Source of the DNA: Annona cherimola
Taxonomy: Eukaryota > Streptophyta > Magnoliopsida > Magnoliales > Annonaceae
Length of the DNA: 64,000 nt
Assembly (NCBI GenBank): GCA_030490835.1
Contig: CM059975.1
Location: forward strand, 33,512,133 to 33,576,132
Reading direction: 5' to 3'
Part shown: piece after piece, positions 22,901 to 32,700 of the stretch
How the letters are laid out: the number at the start of each line of letters is the position of its first letter
How positions within the stretch are numbered: position 1 is the stretch's first letter
Translations under genes and position numbers: made by a program
Notes under the pieces: model-generated
Databases searched by the model: none
Told to the model about the DNA's origin: nothing
The model's input: only the letters and a program-made list of their open reading frames with translations

Positions 22901-23765
22901 TTGCATCTGATCCTGGTCATAAACCCACTGCCCATCCAAATCTTGGAGAGCCCCGATCGAGTTTGAGCGCCTCCTGTTTGATGCCATGCGATGGAAGAAA
23001 GCCGTGTTTCTATCCCCCGCATAAAGCCAATGAGTTTTTGCGCGTTGACGCCATAATACTTCCTCATCATGGAGCAGACGGTTAATTTTGAATTTTGTTC
23101 TGTGAATTGCCTCATCCCGCTGGTCTGATGGATATCGGGTCATAAGAGAGTCCAAAATTTCTTGATTCCGAAGAATAGATTGTCGGATATTACCCCGTCT
23201 TTTCCTACTCCACTTGGTTAGCGCTCTAGTACATGCCATGATCTTCTGTCCCAGGAGGATTGAGTGAGGAACACCCACTGAAGAAACCGAATCCCAAGAC
23301 TGATTAACAATATCATGAGATTCCTTGTCCCTAGCCCAAAAGAGCTCGTACCGAAATTCGCACGGAGGCTTTTGCTTACGCCGCTTCATATCCAAAATGA
23401 GCAGAATAGGGGAGTGGTCCGAGGTGGCCGAAGATAGATGGAGTAGTTTTGCAAAAGGATGAAGGGACAACCACTGTGGTGTGGCGAGCCCCCTATCCAG
23501 TCGCGCTTCCACCCGATGAGGTCCGCATCGGTTGTTAGACCATGTCATCGGATGCCCAACATACCCTAAATCCATCAAATTGCATCTGTCCAGTGCGTTG
23601 CAGAAAAGGTCCATTTGTGTCTGAGATCGCATCTTCTGACTGAGGTATTCGGAAGGGCCCGTGACTTCATTGAAATCTCCCATTGCAAGCCACTTCATTG
23701 TTTGGCCCCCACTGAGCTATTCCAATAAATTCCAACTATGGTGACGGTTATGTGTTATGTTTGGA
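19903..23765 (-). mobile_element. Young 5'-truncated L1-type LINE
   Basis: Read on the minus strand, the element ends in an 18-base A tract (T run 19904-19921). It is bounded by the 11-bp duplication TTATTTGGTTA at 19892-19902 and 23766-23776. Its 5' end falls in the middle of the endonuclease domain: LINE-like reading extends about 20 codons upstream of the first ATG, through one TAG, and then stops at the duplication. The long intact ORF and identical target duplications indicate a recent insertion. It landed exactly at the left edge of the Tourist-like MITE at 23777. Confidence 0.93.
20024..23698 (-). CDS. LINE ORF2: truncated endonuclease, reverse transcriptase, RNase H
   Basis: The uninterrupted frame has 1224 codons. 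Domains in order are the C-terminal half of an AP-type endonuclease (residues 1-110, GDFNEV at 7-12 and SDH at 93-95), then reverse transcriptase at about 370-640. Reverse transcriptase motifs include LIPKRAG (377), FRPISLCN (390), LDMSKAYDRV (461), RQGDPLSP (520) and the catalytic FADD (567-570). A zf-RVT region (CFFC, HLF) lies at about 920-1000, with its last His/Cys partner not conserved, followed by a plant-type RNase H at about 1050-1200 (LKLNVDARIF, ESDS, RQGNAVAHALAD). The N-terminal catalytic part of the endonuclease is missing. A +1 shift in a seven-G run near 20037-20043 cuts off the last ~25 residues seen in related copies, so it probably cannot move by itself. Confidence 0.92.
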   Translation of the reverse strand: MKWLAMGDFNEVTGPSEYLSQKMRSQTQMDLFCNALDRCNLMDLGYVGHPMTWSNNRCGPHRVEARLDRGLATPQWLSLHPFAKLLHLSSATSDHSPILLILDMKRRKQKPPCEFRYELFWARDKESHDIVNQSWDSVSSVGVPHSILLGQKIMACTRALTKWSRKRRGNIRQSILRNQEILDSLMTRYPSDQRDEAIHRTKFKINRLLHDEEVLWRQRAKTHWLYAGDRNTAFFHRMASNRRRSNSIGALQDLDGQWVYDQDQMQDMAFHHFKAVFSTSEPSDADWVPSMISQRISDQQRQQLTKPLSFQEVTKVVKDMSPTKAPGPDGMSAGFYQKHWNTVGQEVFMWCKSFMDVRNPAHQTTQLQQMNSTTIILIPKRAGAHSLSHFRPISLCNVVYKILAKVLANRLKLCLHDVISEQQSAFVPSRLITDNMLVAYEAIHYLRHGQRRKRSEMAIKLDMSKAYDRVEWNFLKQTMEAMNFGPIWTSWIMSCVTSVSYRVNVNGFKMAYFQPQRGLRQGDPLSPYLFIICADVLSALISNAAARSTIHGIKINPNGPSLTHLLFADDAIIFLRAANEDVRGLFAILRQYSDSSGQIVNVDKTSVFFSSNTTVTNRRDITSLLGASGHDLKTYLGLPAWLGRTKRDLFKGLKERVWRKIQGWKGRLLSWGGKEVLIKAVAQAIPTYSISIFLLPKSFCHDLNGMLSKFWWGEQGGKRKMSWVAWTEMCKSKLSGGLGFRDLHIFNYALLAKQAWRLSTTTNSLCYKILKARYFPAGDIWSCQAKISDSFTWKSILKARDVIRFGCKWRIGNGKRVQFFKDNWLDSMVTKVGPLPLSIPDDINVSHFICEASNSWILDRILAAAGYEGWNVINHIPLPSPAQEDKVFWKFEPHGAYTVKSAYRVLASGAGCSSQASIYKEIWRTNLPSKILIFGWRLFKNRLPTLLNLRNRGIDVDLICFFCRHGSEDINHLFSESEVIRNICSRAAGGISLSTPVQDIFSSLSARHASKDLAMFILCCWRIWFMRNALRVDGTKPNFANTLKWCMDYMEQLQRATPLILGGAIDRPLVPRWSRPPASFLKLNVDARIFHSHPSMGFAAVIRDSRGSFVAAKGWRRCGTMEPLLMEAYAFLLGARWGHELNFQKLQIESDSLLLINFLLSNDPIYSPVGVIVDKIKSILSLSPHVTAHHVLRQGNAVAHALADSLSVSSVDHQVWWGIPPSYS

Positions 23766-23776
23766 TTATTTGGTTA

Positions 23777-24069
23777 TGAGTGTGTTTGGTAATGAATAAA
23801 ACTTTTGATAAAAAGTTTTGGAGAGTAAAAGTTATAAACTAATGTGATATGATAGGGGTAATGATGAGTAATAAAGAGAATAAAGTTAAAATAGATAGGT
23901 TAGTTGTGTGGATAATTGTATATAAATGATTGAAAAGTAGGGTAGTTGTATAGGAAAATGTGAAAAAATAATTAAAAAATATGATAGTTAAAAATATGAT
24001 AATTGTAAGGGAAAAGTTTTAGATTGAAAAGTTTTAATTGACTTTTTCTTTCAATTGCCAAACATACCC
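23777..24069. mobile_element. Tourist-like MITE inside the hAT element
   Basis: The element starts TGAGTGTGTTTGGTAATG, ends TGCCAAACATACCC and is flanked by TTA and TAT, a TWA-type 3-bp duplication with one change. It is oriented opposite to the 2394 copy but has the same internal motifs. It inserted into the hAT element before the LINE, because the LINE's target duplication ends exactly at its boundary. Confidence 0.75.
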
Positions 24070-26526
24070 TATATTGCATTGTAAATAGGTTGTTTAGATG
24101 TTCGCTTGCATTGGTGATTTGAAATAACGAATAGGTCAATTGTGAGATGTTTGTAGCTTTGATTGGAAGTCAACTAAGAATGTAAGTAAGACTATGATAT
24201 TCGTTTTTTCATTTTGCATAATTTACTGCAATACTTTTACTTGGCTTTCACTTTTTGACTTGCAGGGGACATCAATTGCTCAAAGAATACAAAAGCAAAA
24301 AAATAAATCAATTACAAAACTTATCATCCACTTTTGAGTTACGTAGAACTTTTTAGTACTTATTGTTTTTATAATTATCATTTCTTTTTTGTTATTTTAG
24401 AAATTTGGGTGAACAAAAGCTTAACTAACATTGATAATATGTGTAATCTATTAGCCCGATTTCTAACCCGAACCGAACTGATTTGAGATGGGTTGAAATA
24501 GGGTTGGGTTAAGGTGTGAAAAGTAGGGTTGAAAGTAGGGTTGGGTTGAGATTTTACAAGGTGGGTTAGGGTTGTATTTGTCCCAACCCGAGTCAACCCG
24601 ACCCGATTTACACCCCTAATTATCAGCCTTGCTAGAAGACACCCATTGATGTGGATAGATTCATGACATTCAATCATCCTATCCCATTTTTTCTTTATGG
24701 ATGATGTTTTTTTATTTATGAGAACAAATAGAGATGAAATTTCCTAGCGTATGAAACTTTTGCAAGATTGTTGGAGAGTTTTAGGTAAAAATTTAATGTT
24801 GAAAAAACAATGCTCTTTTTTAGCAAAAGCATAATACATGAAACCTGCAAAATTTGATTGGGCTTAGAGGAAAACCTCTTGAAGTCTACTTTGTTCTCCC
24901 AGTTTGGATGGGAAGATCAAAATTTGTTCTTTCCGGAGTATTAAAGGGAGTGTGGAAGTGAATTCATAATTGAAAAAATAAGTTATTATCATAGGGTGGT
25001 AAAGAAGTCTTGATAAAAAAATTATAGCTCAATCAATTTCTACCCATGCAATACGTCTTTTCTAACTTAATCAAATTTTTTTTGAGGATAACGATGCCAC
25101 GACAGGCAAATTTTGGTAGAAGAAATGGGAGAAATAGAAAGATACAGTGGGTTACTTTGAGTAAAATGTGCAAATAAACATTTAGGGAAAGTTTGGATTT
25201 TCGCAACTTGAGGACTTTTAACTTAGCATTCTTAACTGAACAAGCTTAGACTTGTAGTTGACCCAAACTCTCTTTGCTATAAAGTAATGCCTATTAGGTA
25301 TTTCCCAAATGGTAGCTTCTAGAATTACAAAGTTCTTTCACTTGAAGCGTATAATGAAAGCAACATTATTGTTGCCTCAAGATTAAAAATGGCGACTAGG
25401 TAATGGCTAATAGATTTCATTCTTTTAGGACATTAAGTCCTAATTTTACTATAGAAAGTTGGCCCTCATCCAATACAAATTACAAAAAAACCAAAGGTTG
25501 TTGAATTCATTGATTGATAATGCAAAGAATGAAAAGAATAAAAAATTAGGAAGGCAATGAGTGAGGTTGGATGGGAAGCAATAAGGATTGTTGCAATACT
25601 AGCTCGTGAGGAGGAGAATAATAGATACTAGACCATGGAAAAAATGGACAATTTAAGGTCAAGTCAGATATAGACTGACATATTCATTTCAAACAAAAAA
25701 GGATGGTTATGAACTAAGCAAAATAATGTAAACAAATAAAGAGGTTTTGCATGTCTATTGGAAACTTCATCTCCTAAACAAAATTGTAATTTTCAAGTGA
25801 GAATGATGAAGGATTCTCTACCCAGAAAGACAAATCTCTCAAAGAGGGAAGTCCATTCTCAACTTTGTGTTCTTTGTGTAATAGGGAGGAGGATGGAATG
25901 CATTTATTATGGAAATGTGACTTATTGGATGCAATCATAGAGTTGAGCCTTTTGAACTACTTAGGCGGAAGAATGAACAATGATTTGTGGGATATTTTCA
26001 GGTAGTTAATCAAGTTAAGGAAAATGTATCTTACCCTTCTCTTCTTGTACACTTCTTGGAGAGTGTGGATATGCAGGAACAAATACTACATGAAAGGAGC
26101 AAAATTGCTATTTATTAAGGTGCACAAATGGACTATGGAGTTTATTAAGTAACTCTATTTGGGTGCAATGTTAATGAAGGGAGGCTTCGTGATCAAACTA
26201 AGTCCTGTAAATGAATTAAACTGAAAGAAGAAGTAATGAAATTGAATATGGATGCAGGCTTTGACTTGCAGGATAGAAAGATGGGGTTTGGTGTTATTAT
26301 CTTTGATAGTAGTGCTGGTTTCAAGGGGCAAAATGTTGGCCATGAAATGAATTTATGAACCCTTGATAATGGAGAAGCAAGCAATGCTGTTGGGTGCTTA
26401 ATGGATCTTCCATTTGGAATACCATGTGATTGTGATTGAATTAATTCTCTACTTGTCATTAACTTGTTGAATGGTGATGGGGTGATCCAATCAAATTCGA
26501 GTATTCTAGTGAATAGTATCATATGC

Positions 26527-27015
26527 GTAACAACCCAAAATCGATTCTCACATTGAAAATGAGAGAGTTCTCGAGGGTTTATAAGTAGGTCTAAGCTTAA
26601 ACATGATGTAAGATGTTTTAAAACTATGCGACTGAGCTGTCAGGTTAGAGTCGATAATATCACTTTGTCAGATCCACAACCCACGGGCCTAGAATCGTTT
26701 TTCTAGGTTTGGACATTAAAAATGTTATCGGAGTAGACCCTTTCAGTATATGTGAGACAGAGGTTTAGAATTAAGTTAAGTAGGCAAAGACCCAGAGTTG
26801 AGTCGAATTGTGATTCACGGATGAACAAGGCCTATAGTAGCTCAAAATTGAATCCTACAATAAAAAGAAGAGAGTTCTTTTGGGTTTATAAATGGATCTA
26901 AGCTTAAACAATGTGTAACGTGTTTTTAAAATTGTGAGACTAAGTTGTTAGGCTAGAGTAGATAATATCACACTATGAGACATATAAGTCGTAGGCCCAA
27001 GATTATTTTCCAGGA
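26527..27015. repeat. Non-coding inserted repeat with two ~309-bp-spaced units
   Basis: The segment beginning near CAACCCAAAATCGATTCTCA (26531) is repeated from 26841 (CTCAAAATTGAATCCTACA). Both units continue through GAGAGTTCT..GGGTTTATAA..GGATCTAAGCTTAAACA-type motifs and 'GATAATATCAC'. It interrupts the RNase H end of the old LINE. ATCATA is seen at both edges and may be a remnant target duplication. No protein is encoded. It may be a small non-autonomous LTR-type or other element. Confidence 0.55.
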
Positions 27016-27313
27016 TCATAGCATTATAAGATGCTACAAAGTTTGCAAGCTATTTCTTCTCCCATGTTCTCCTAAGTAAAAATTTTGTAGCATATTTCTT
27101 AAAAATTTAGCTCTAAGTGTGAGTGATCATGAATGTACTTGGTTGAATGTACTTGGTGGAGAAACCCACCATTATATATTATTGAGAACCTCTGTAAAGA
27201 TATTGAATGATCAATATATTTCCTTATGCTTCCTCTCCTGTTTTATTTCCCAATTTCCTATTGGGAGGATTTGGTTGAGGGCAACCCACCAGCTTTCCTA
27301 TCAAAAAAGAAAA

Positions 27314-28809
27314 TAACACAACCACTAGATGGACAGTAAATGCTTTAGCCTATTTGCAAAATGATAGGAGTTAAAAGTAGCTACTGATTGAGAAAAAACT
27401 ATAATATCATGCACACCTCTTGTACATGGAGGTATTCAATAAGATACAATGAAATTTAAAATATACACATGGAGCCATCTCATGGGTCACAATGGGAGCT
27501 AAATAGCTGAATGATCGTCTTGTCCCATCAACTCAAATGTGCTTGCTGGTTCAAAAGTATCGATTCTTGAAAATTGTATCTTCTGATGGAGACTCATCTG
27601 AAAAGTGTTCAAAAAAATTGCCTTGTTAAGTAAGATTTGCTATCATTTAAAGAGATTTAGTCACACAAAAGTTTAATATTCTCTTTCCTTGTTAACTGAC
27701 CAATCTAACACACATTATCTAGGGGTGCACGTCTTGATAAGCCGATTACTCATATAACCCCTCAATCATCAAGGCCCAACTACTATACTAACAATTCCTA
27801 TGCGAGAGTCATCAAACTTAGTATTTGCCATATTTTAGCGCTAAGCTAGATTGACATGCAACATTGAGGCTGCACCCTAAAAGCTTGAGAGACCTCAAAG
27901 TTGAGAGTAGTCATCAGCCCCTTAGTGGGCAATTTGTGTAATATTGAGAGCTTCTGATCTTAATGAAATTTGTTGTGTTTTAACTATATCTTTATAAACC
28001 CTGAATCTCATACTTGTTATGCTTGTAGTTGAATAGAGACATACTTCTAGCTAAATAAGAATGTTAGAGGTCTTATATCTAATTACAATATAAATAGTAA
28101 GTCGGAAAATACTCTCATATAAGGAAGGTAATTCCTGGTATTGAGTATACTCACTAGAGTTCTAATACTCTCTCTTGCTTGATTCATCGTTATTTTTCCT
28201 ACTGGCTTGAGCATTGGAATTTATATGCTAAAGAATCCTCCAAGGTAGTTCTATCTTCTATGTTGCATGTTAACTATAAAAAAGGCAATATATCCATCAC
28301 GTGATACTCCATAACCATCTAGATACTATAATTTTTACTCATTAATCTCTCTAACTTTAGCTCTTTTCCATTTGATTATGAGAAAAACTACCTTATTTTT
28401 TCTTTTTCTCTTAATATCACTAATTTCATAATTTTTCTAAAAGAGTCCCAATATTCAGTGAGGTAGAGTACACCTTGTGTCTTGAGATTATTTTTTTCAT
28501 CCAAGCATCTGGAATGGTATGAAAATCTTGTCCACTTTTCACCACAATTAGATGTTGTTAGGATGAGTCACTTATGGGCTAGGGAATTGCCCCAAGAAAT
28601 CCTCCTATTTCCCTCTACACTTATGATATAAGGTTACCTATTGTTTTTTAAGAAAAACACCCTAGTAACCTTTGCTTATTTTTCACCGTTGTGAGGCTCA
28701 ATTACATGACATGTTTCCATGAAATGCCCTAACAACTTATGATGCCATTTGAGAATCATGAAAAAAACATAGACAAAATGTTTATCCCGCCATTGATGGC
28801 TTTATATTG
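27314..28809. other. No recognised feature
   Basis: This is AT-rich DNA with no frame or motif I can place. It may be old retrotransposon sequence decayed beyond recognition. Confidence 0.4.
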
Positions 28810-29088
28810 TCAAGGGTCCATTTAGTGATTTAAAAATGGAAATGAGAAAAGGAGAATAGAATGGATACGATAGGGGTAAGGCAAAAATAAAGTAAAAGAT
28901 AAAAAATGATGAAATAGTTGTAGTAAAAGATATTAGAAAATAATTAGGACATGAGGATAAAAATAGAAATAAATAGAATAATTAAATAGTTAAGATATTA
29001 ACTTTTTTTTAATCAAAAAAAAAAAAAAAGATATTAACTTTTTGCATTCTCCTTTACCGTTCTCATTGCCAAATGAAAACTATAAAGG
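28810..29088. mobile_element. MITE (same family as 60075 and 61059) with a tiny retroposed insert
   Basis: The arms read GGGTCCATTTAGTGATT at the left and ATTGCCAAATGAAAAC at the right. Motifs such as ATTCTCCTTTACC and GGGGTAAGGCAAAAAT resemble the 60075 and 61059 elements. The element is AT-rich and non-coding. At 29008-29027 it carries a separate, very short poly-A-tailed insert (listed separately). Confidence 0.5.
29008..29027 (+). mobile_element. Ultra-short LINE-type insertion (about 20 bp)
   Basis: About 20 bp consisting of TTTAATC plus an A run sit between two copies of the 16-bp sequence AAGATATTAACTTTTT (28992-29007 and 29028-29043). The short non-A part, ATC before the A tract, resembles the extreme 3' end of the LINEs here (CATCAAAA at 11920). 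It is best read as target-primed reverse transcription that stopped almost at once. Confidence 0.6.
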
Positions 29089-29492
29089 GAAAGATTAATC
29101 TATCTTTTGATAACTGAAAGATTATCTATCTTACCAGATGCAGTCAGTCTATTTTGCGGTAACCCCAAACGTAGTGCTGGTTGGTAGTCGCTGCTCGGCA
29201 GGCAGCGCCACTGTGCAATCAGCGTTTCGGCAAGAATTTGAAATCAGTTTTCTGAGTGTTGATATATCAATCATGCAAAATGGGCGGCTCTACCTTAGAG
29301 ACGCGATGCCACGTTGAAATCTTCTTTTGTGGGGCCATCAATTACTTAATTGTGGTCAAAACGGGATAAAGATTTTAGCTTTCAGCTTTGGATCTTGACC
29401 CAGTAGCGCCAGTTCGCACCCACCCTCTACCGTTTACAACTAAAATATTCGATAGGAAGAAAGGAAGAAAGGTACGGTTTACCCAAGTTCCC

Positions 29493-29502
29493 CCATTTAA
29501 AG
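29493..29502 (+). promoter_or_regulatory. Putative TATA-like box of the FAX-like gene
   Basis: CATTTAAAGG lies about 95 bp upstream of the start codon and is followed by a pyrimidine-rich leader (CTCTCCTTTCTACTCTCCC) typical of plant 5' UTRs. If used, transcription would start near 29525, which excludes the in-frame ATG at 29388 as the start codon. Confidence 0.4.
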
Positions 29503-29591
29503 GCCTCACTGAATCTCTCCTTTCTACTCTCCCAAACCCAAATCAAATTTCAAAGAGAATCCAGTTTGGGGGAAGAAACCCACATCCGAAA

Positions 29592-29790
29592 ATGCATGAT
29601 TTCTGCCTCACAATCCCATATGGGGTGCTTGTCATTGTTGGGGGGATTGTGGGATACGTGAAGAGAGGAAGCACTGCTTCCTTGGGTGGTGGAGTTGGGT
29701 CTGGTCTCTTGCTTTTGGTAGCTGGTGTTCTTAGCCTCAAGGCGTTCGAAAAGCGCCGGAATTCGTATATCGCGCTGATCTTGCAGACAG
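29592..29790 (+). CDS. FAX-like gene, exon 1
   Basis: This exon codes for residues 1-66 and one base of codon 67: the first two membrane segments and the start of the third. The donor is ACAG|GTATTC. Confidence 0.9.
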
Positions 29791-32700
29791 GTATTCTCTT
29801 CCTCTCTCATGGTTGTTGTCCACCCGGGCAGTAATTGTTGAATTTTGTGTATTTGGAAAAATGTCAACGGTGGGGTTTGAATCTTTGGTTGGGCACGTTT
29901 GGGTGTTTCCAAGCATAGTGAATATGAAAGGAAATTGAAAGACTGCATAATAACAATGAATTATAGTCAGGATGGGTTTCGTGAGAGGTTAAAAAAAAAT
30001 GGGGAAAAAACTTGTGGGAAGAATTTAAAAAAGTATTAGTATGATGTGACATAACAAGGGTAATTATTAGGAGTAAAGAAAGTGAAGGTAAAATAAATAG
30101 GATAATTGTATGAAAAAATGCAAAAAATATCAAAAGATTCGTAGGATGAAGTAGGAAAATATTTTTCCCTTTTACCAAATGCCAAACGGGCCTTTAATTA
30201 GATTGGAAATTGAACATTTAAACTTTTGATTCAAATGGATCCTAGAATGACATGCATAATGCTCTCCACATGGTTTGCAGATTATCCCGAAAAGAAATTT
30301 TCTCGATGAATCAATCTTAGTCTGTTTATAATTAGGGTCTCGTGGGTCGCCATATATGATTGGATTATGCCCATAAAATAGGTGCATGAAAAATCACTGG
30401 GGCAAAAAAAGGACATAGACTCAGCCATAATTGCTGCTTTATTTTTAATCTGCCCATAGTTGTAGCCTATAGTGATCCTCGTGTTCGATACCAACTATTC
30501 TTTGCCAGTTGAAATTGAATAGAACATAGTGTCGAACTTGACAAAGTTGTTTTATGTCCCTGGGTAAAATTTTATGAAAGCTTTCAGATTGAAGATCACG
30601 AATATGCAGTAGTTTTTATGATTAATGAACACTTCATCTATCTGAAATACATAATTGATGCCTTTTCCTTAATAGTTCAAAGTTGAATAGTACATATCAA
30701 TGCTATAAATGTACATAAAAAAGAAGAACATGTTTATGACACCAAAGAAGCATTCAGCTAGAATGGACTGGAGGCTGGAGCAAGTGTATTTACATGCAGT
30801 TTTGCATAACAAGTGTGTGTGGATCTCATAGTTCATTGCACTGGTGGCATTGTGGGTTGCTCCCACTATGTTTGAAAATTTTTTAGTATGTACTTGTTGT
30901 TAAGTATTAAATGGATCAATGGGCTTTTATCTTTCACTTGTTGTTGCATTTATGAGCCTCAGCGCAATGCTGAGAGTTGTCACCATGTGACCTGGAGGTC
31001 GTGGGTTTGAGTTGTGGAAGCAACCCCTTGCTTTGTAAGGTATGGTTGCATATCCTAGACCCAAAGTGGAATGACCCTTTCTCAGAATTCCATTGATCAT
31101 GCTATTATTGAGTTTGGTGATTTGACCTTTGAACATAGGCATTTTGGGATCTATATTTTTATGTGTACCATTCCTTGATGTCAAACATACTGAGCATGTA
31201 GATTGATCCACGAAGACTACTGTTTTGTGGGGGTTTGTAACTTTGAGATGCATACCATGCCCTTAAACATATGGGAACACACATGTTAGATCTCATATAC
31301 TGAGACCAATAGAAAAGAAGTACTAGAGCAAGTTGCATTTGCGGTTCTGATGAGTCAAACAACTTGGGTTTATACTTTCATATGGTAATCAGTTGGGGGA
31401 CTGGGTATGTTTTTCAGTTGTAGGCCGAAGTCAACAAGGAGTCTGTTAGAATCATATCAAACATATAGAGGGGCGATTGAGAAACTGAATTTATAACATT
31501 TGTAATGAATAGCTTGTTTGCCATCGTGGCATCTTGTCTTGTATTAAAACTGGAGTAAGAAATGGAAAAGGGATTTTGCGTGCATTCTTTCAAGGAGTTG
31601 GGCCAACTCAAGTAAGCCATTGTTTCCTGTTGGGTTCCCTTCTTAGTTTCAAACAGAACCACTTATTGATGTGATGTGGATAAGGATTGGATAATAAAAT
31701 CCTTCAGTCTTCAGGGACTTGAAAATGATGCTGTGTAATATTATTTGTAACTGAACCTCTTGTACTGGTAATGGATGAATTTAGTATTCACTATGGATAA
31801 TCAATTATGATGAAGCAGAGTATGAACATGGCTGTGGGGTTGTTGCTTGAACTGTTTTTATGTGTAGAACCATACTTTAGCTTGTGTATGTTGGCTTGTG
31901 GATTATATCAATGGCAAGAAAATGGTAGGAAGAAAGAGCAAGAATCATCGATAGCTTCTCTCTTTTTGTGTCTACTTATGCGCTTTTGCCACTTGTGTTT
32001 CTTATTGGTTGCTTTAATGGGGGAAATTTTGGTTGCTCAAATCTTGTAATGGCAAAAGCTTCCTGGAAAGTATAATATTTCTTTTCAGGATCTAATTTCA
32101 CCATCTATCATCTGATGTTTTTCAGTTGTCTGTTTGATAACCTGCTGGAACATTTTCAACATGGACTTGCATTATTTAGATACTAGAGAGACAGCTAGAT
32201 TGTTAAAGGGAAAAGATACTTTCTTTTTTTCAAAAAAAAAAAAAAATTGTTGTCTTTCTGTAGACTGAATGGTTGTTCTTCTTTCTCTGTAAAATCGAAG
32301 TTTGTTTTCTATTGATGTAAACCCATGAAACAGTTGTTGCACTTGTGCTAACATGGGTTATGGGACAACGATACATCCAAACCTCAAAGATAATGCCAGC
32401 TGGAGTCGTTGCTGGTCTGAGGTATGTTCAATTGGTTTGATCCTTTCTATGTCTATTTCCTCAAATGTTCATGTATTCGTTTACAAATTATCTAATGAAA
32501 CTGCATGTCCTCTGTTATATTCCAGCCCACGATCTAATTATCCTATCAAACTGGAATCTGTTGACAAGCTTACTTGCTTCTGAGTTCTAAATAGGAAGCC
32601 CTTTTTTCTCATGTCTTTAATTTATTTACTGACTTGTGGTACGTGAGCCTGTTGTAAGCAATGTTTGGAAAACCAGACCGGACTGTATAGTCAAACTGGT

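Larger units (their letters stand above)
19575..24618. mobile_element. hAT-type non-autonomous element, perfect 8-bp duplication, carrying a LINE
   Basis: The termini TAGGGGTGTAAATAGGGTCG (left) and the inverse CGACCCGATTTACACCCCTA-type right end are classic for plant hAT elements. Both outer edges carry ATTATCAG (19567-19574 and 24619-24626), an exact 8-bp duplication. Subterminal AACCCGACCC motifs on both sides fold on each other. Without the LINE (19903-23765 plus its duplication) and the MITE (23777-24069) the element would be about 0.9 kb and non-coding. It sits within the reverse transcriptase region of the old LINE. A second family member is at 35079-35678. Confidence 0.92.
14979..27313 (+). 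mobile_element. Old, decayed L1-type LINE with four later insertions
   Basis: Although riddled with stops and frameshifts, the order of a complete plant LINE can be followed on the plus strand. A DUF4283-like ORF1 part (GSPWVFDRPMILF) is near 15240. An endonuclease region with a diverged GDFNE-like area is at 17600-18000. Reverse transcriptase motifs follow at 18880-19560 (LISLCNVMYKI, LKLNMSKGYNRV). The catalytic Y/FADD equivalent, FFMDD, comes only after the inserted hAT element, at about 24690. RNase H-like sequence (LNMDAGFDLQDRKMGFGV) is at 26240-26300, and a C-terminal piece with an A-rich end is near 27303. Insertions are at 18166, 19575 and 26527, plus the elements nested inside the second. 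Confidence 0.8.

Noticed and set aside
20254..23115. Several 60-115 codon frames on both strands within the LINE
   Set aside because: They overlap the 1224-codon LINE ORF2 in other frames and have no independent features.
29388..29591. N-terminal extension of the FAX-like protein
   Set aside because: The family normally starts at MHDF-like sequence. A TATA-like box lies within the extension and the extra residues match nothing known.
29543..29948. Minus-strand frames opposite FAX-like exon 1
   Set aside because: They are shadows of the coding strand without any recognisable content.
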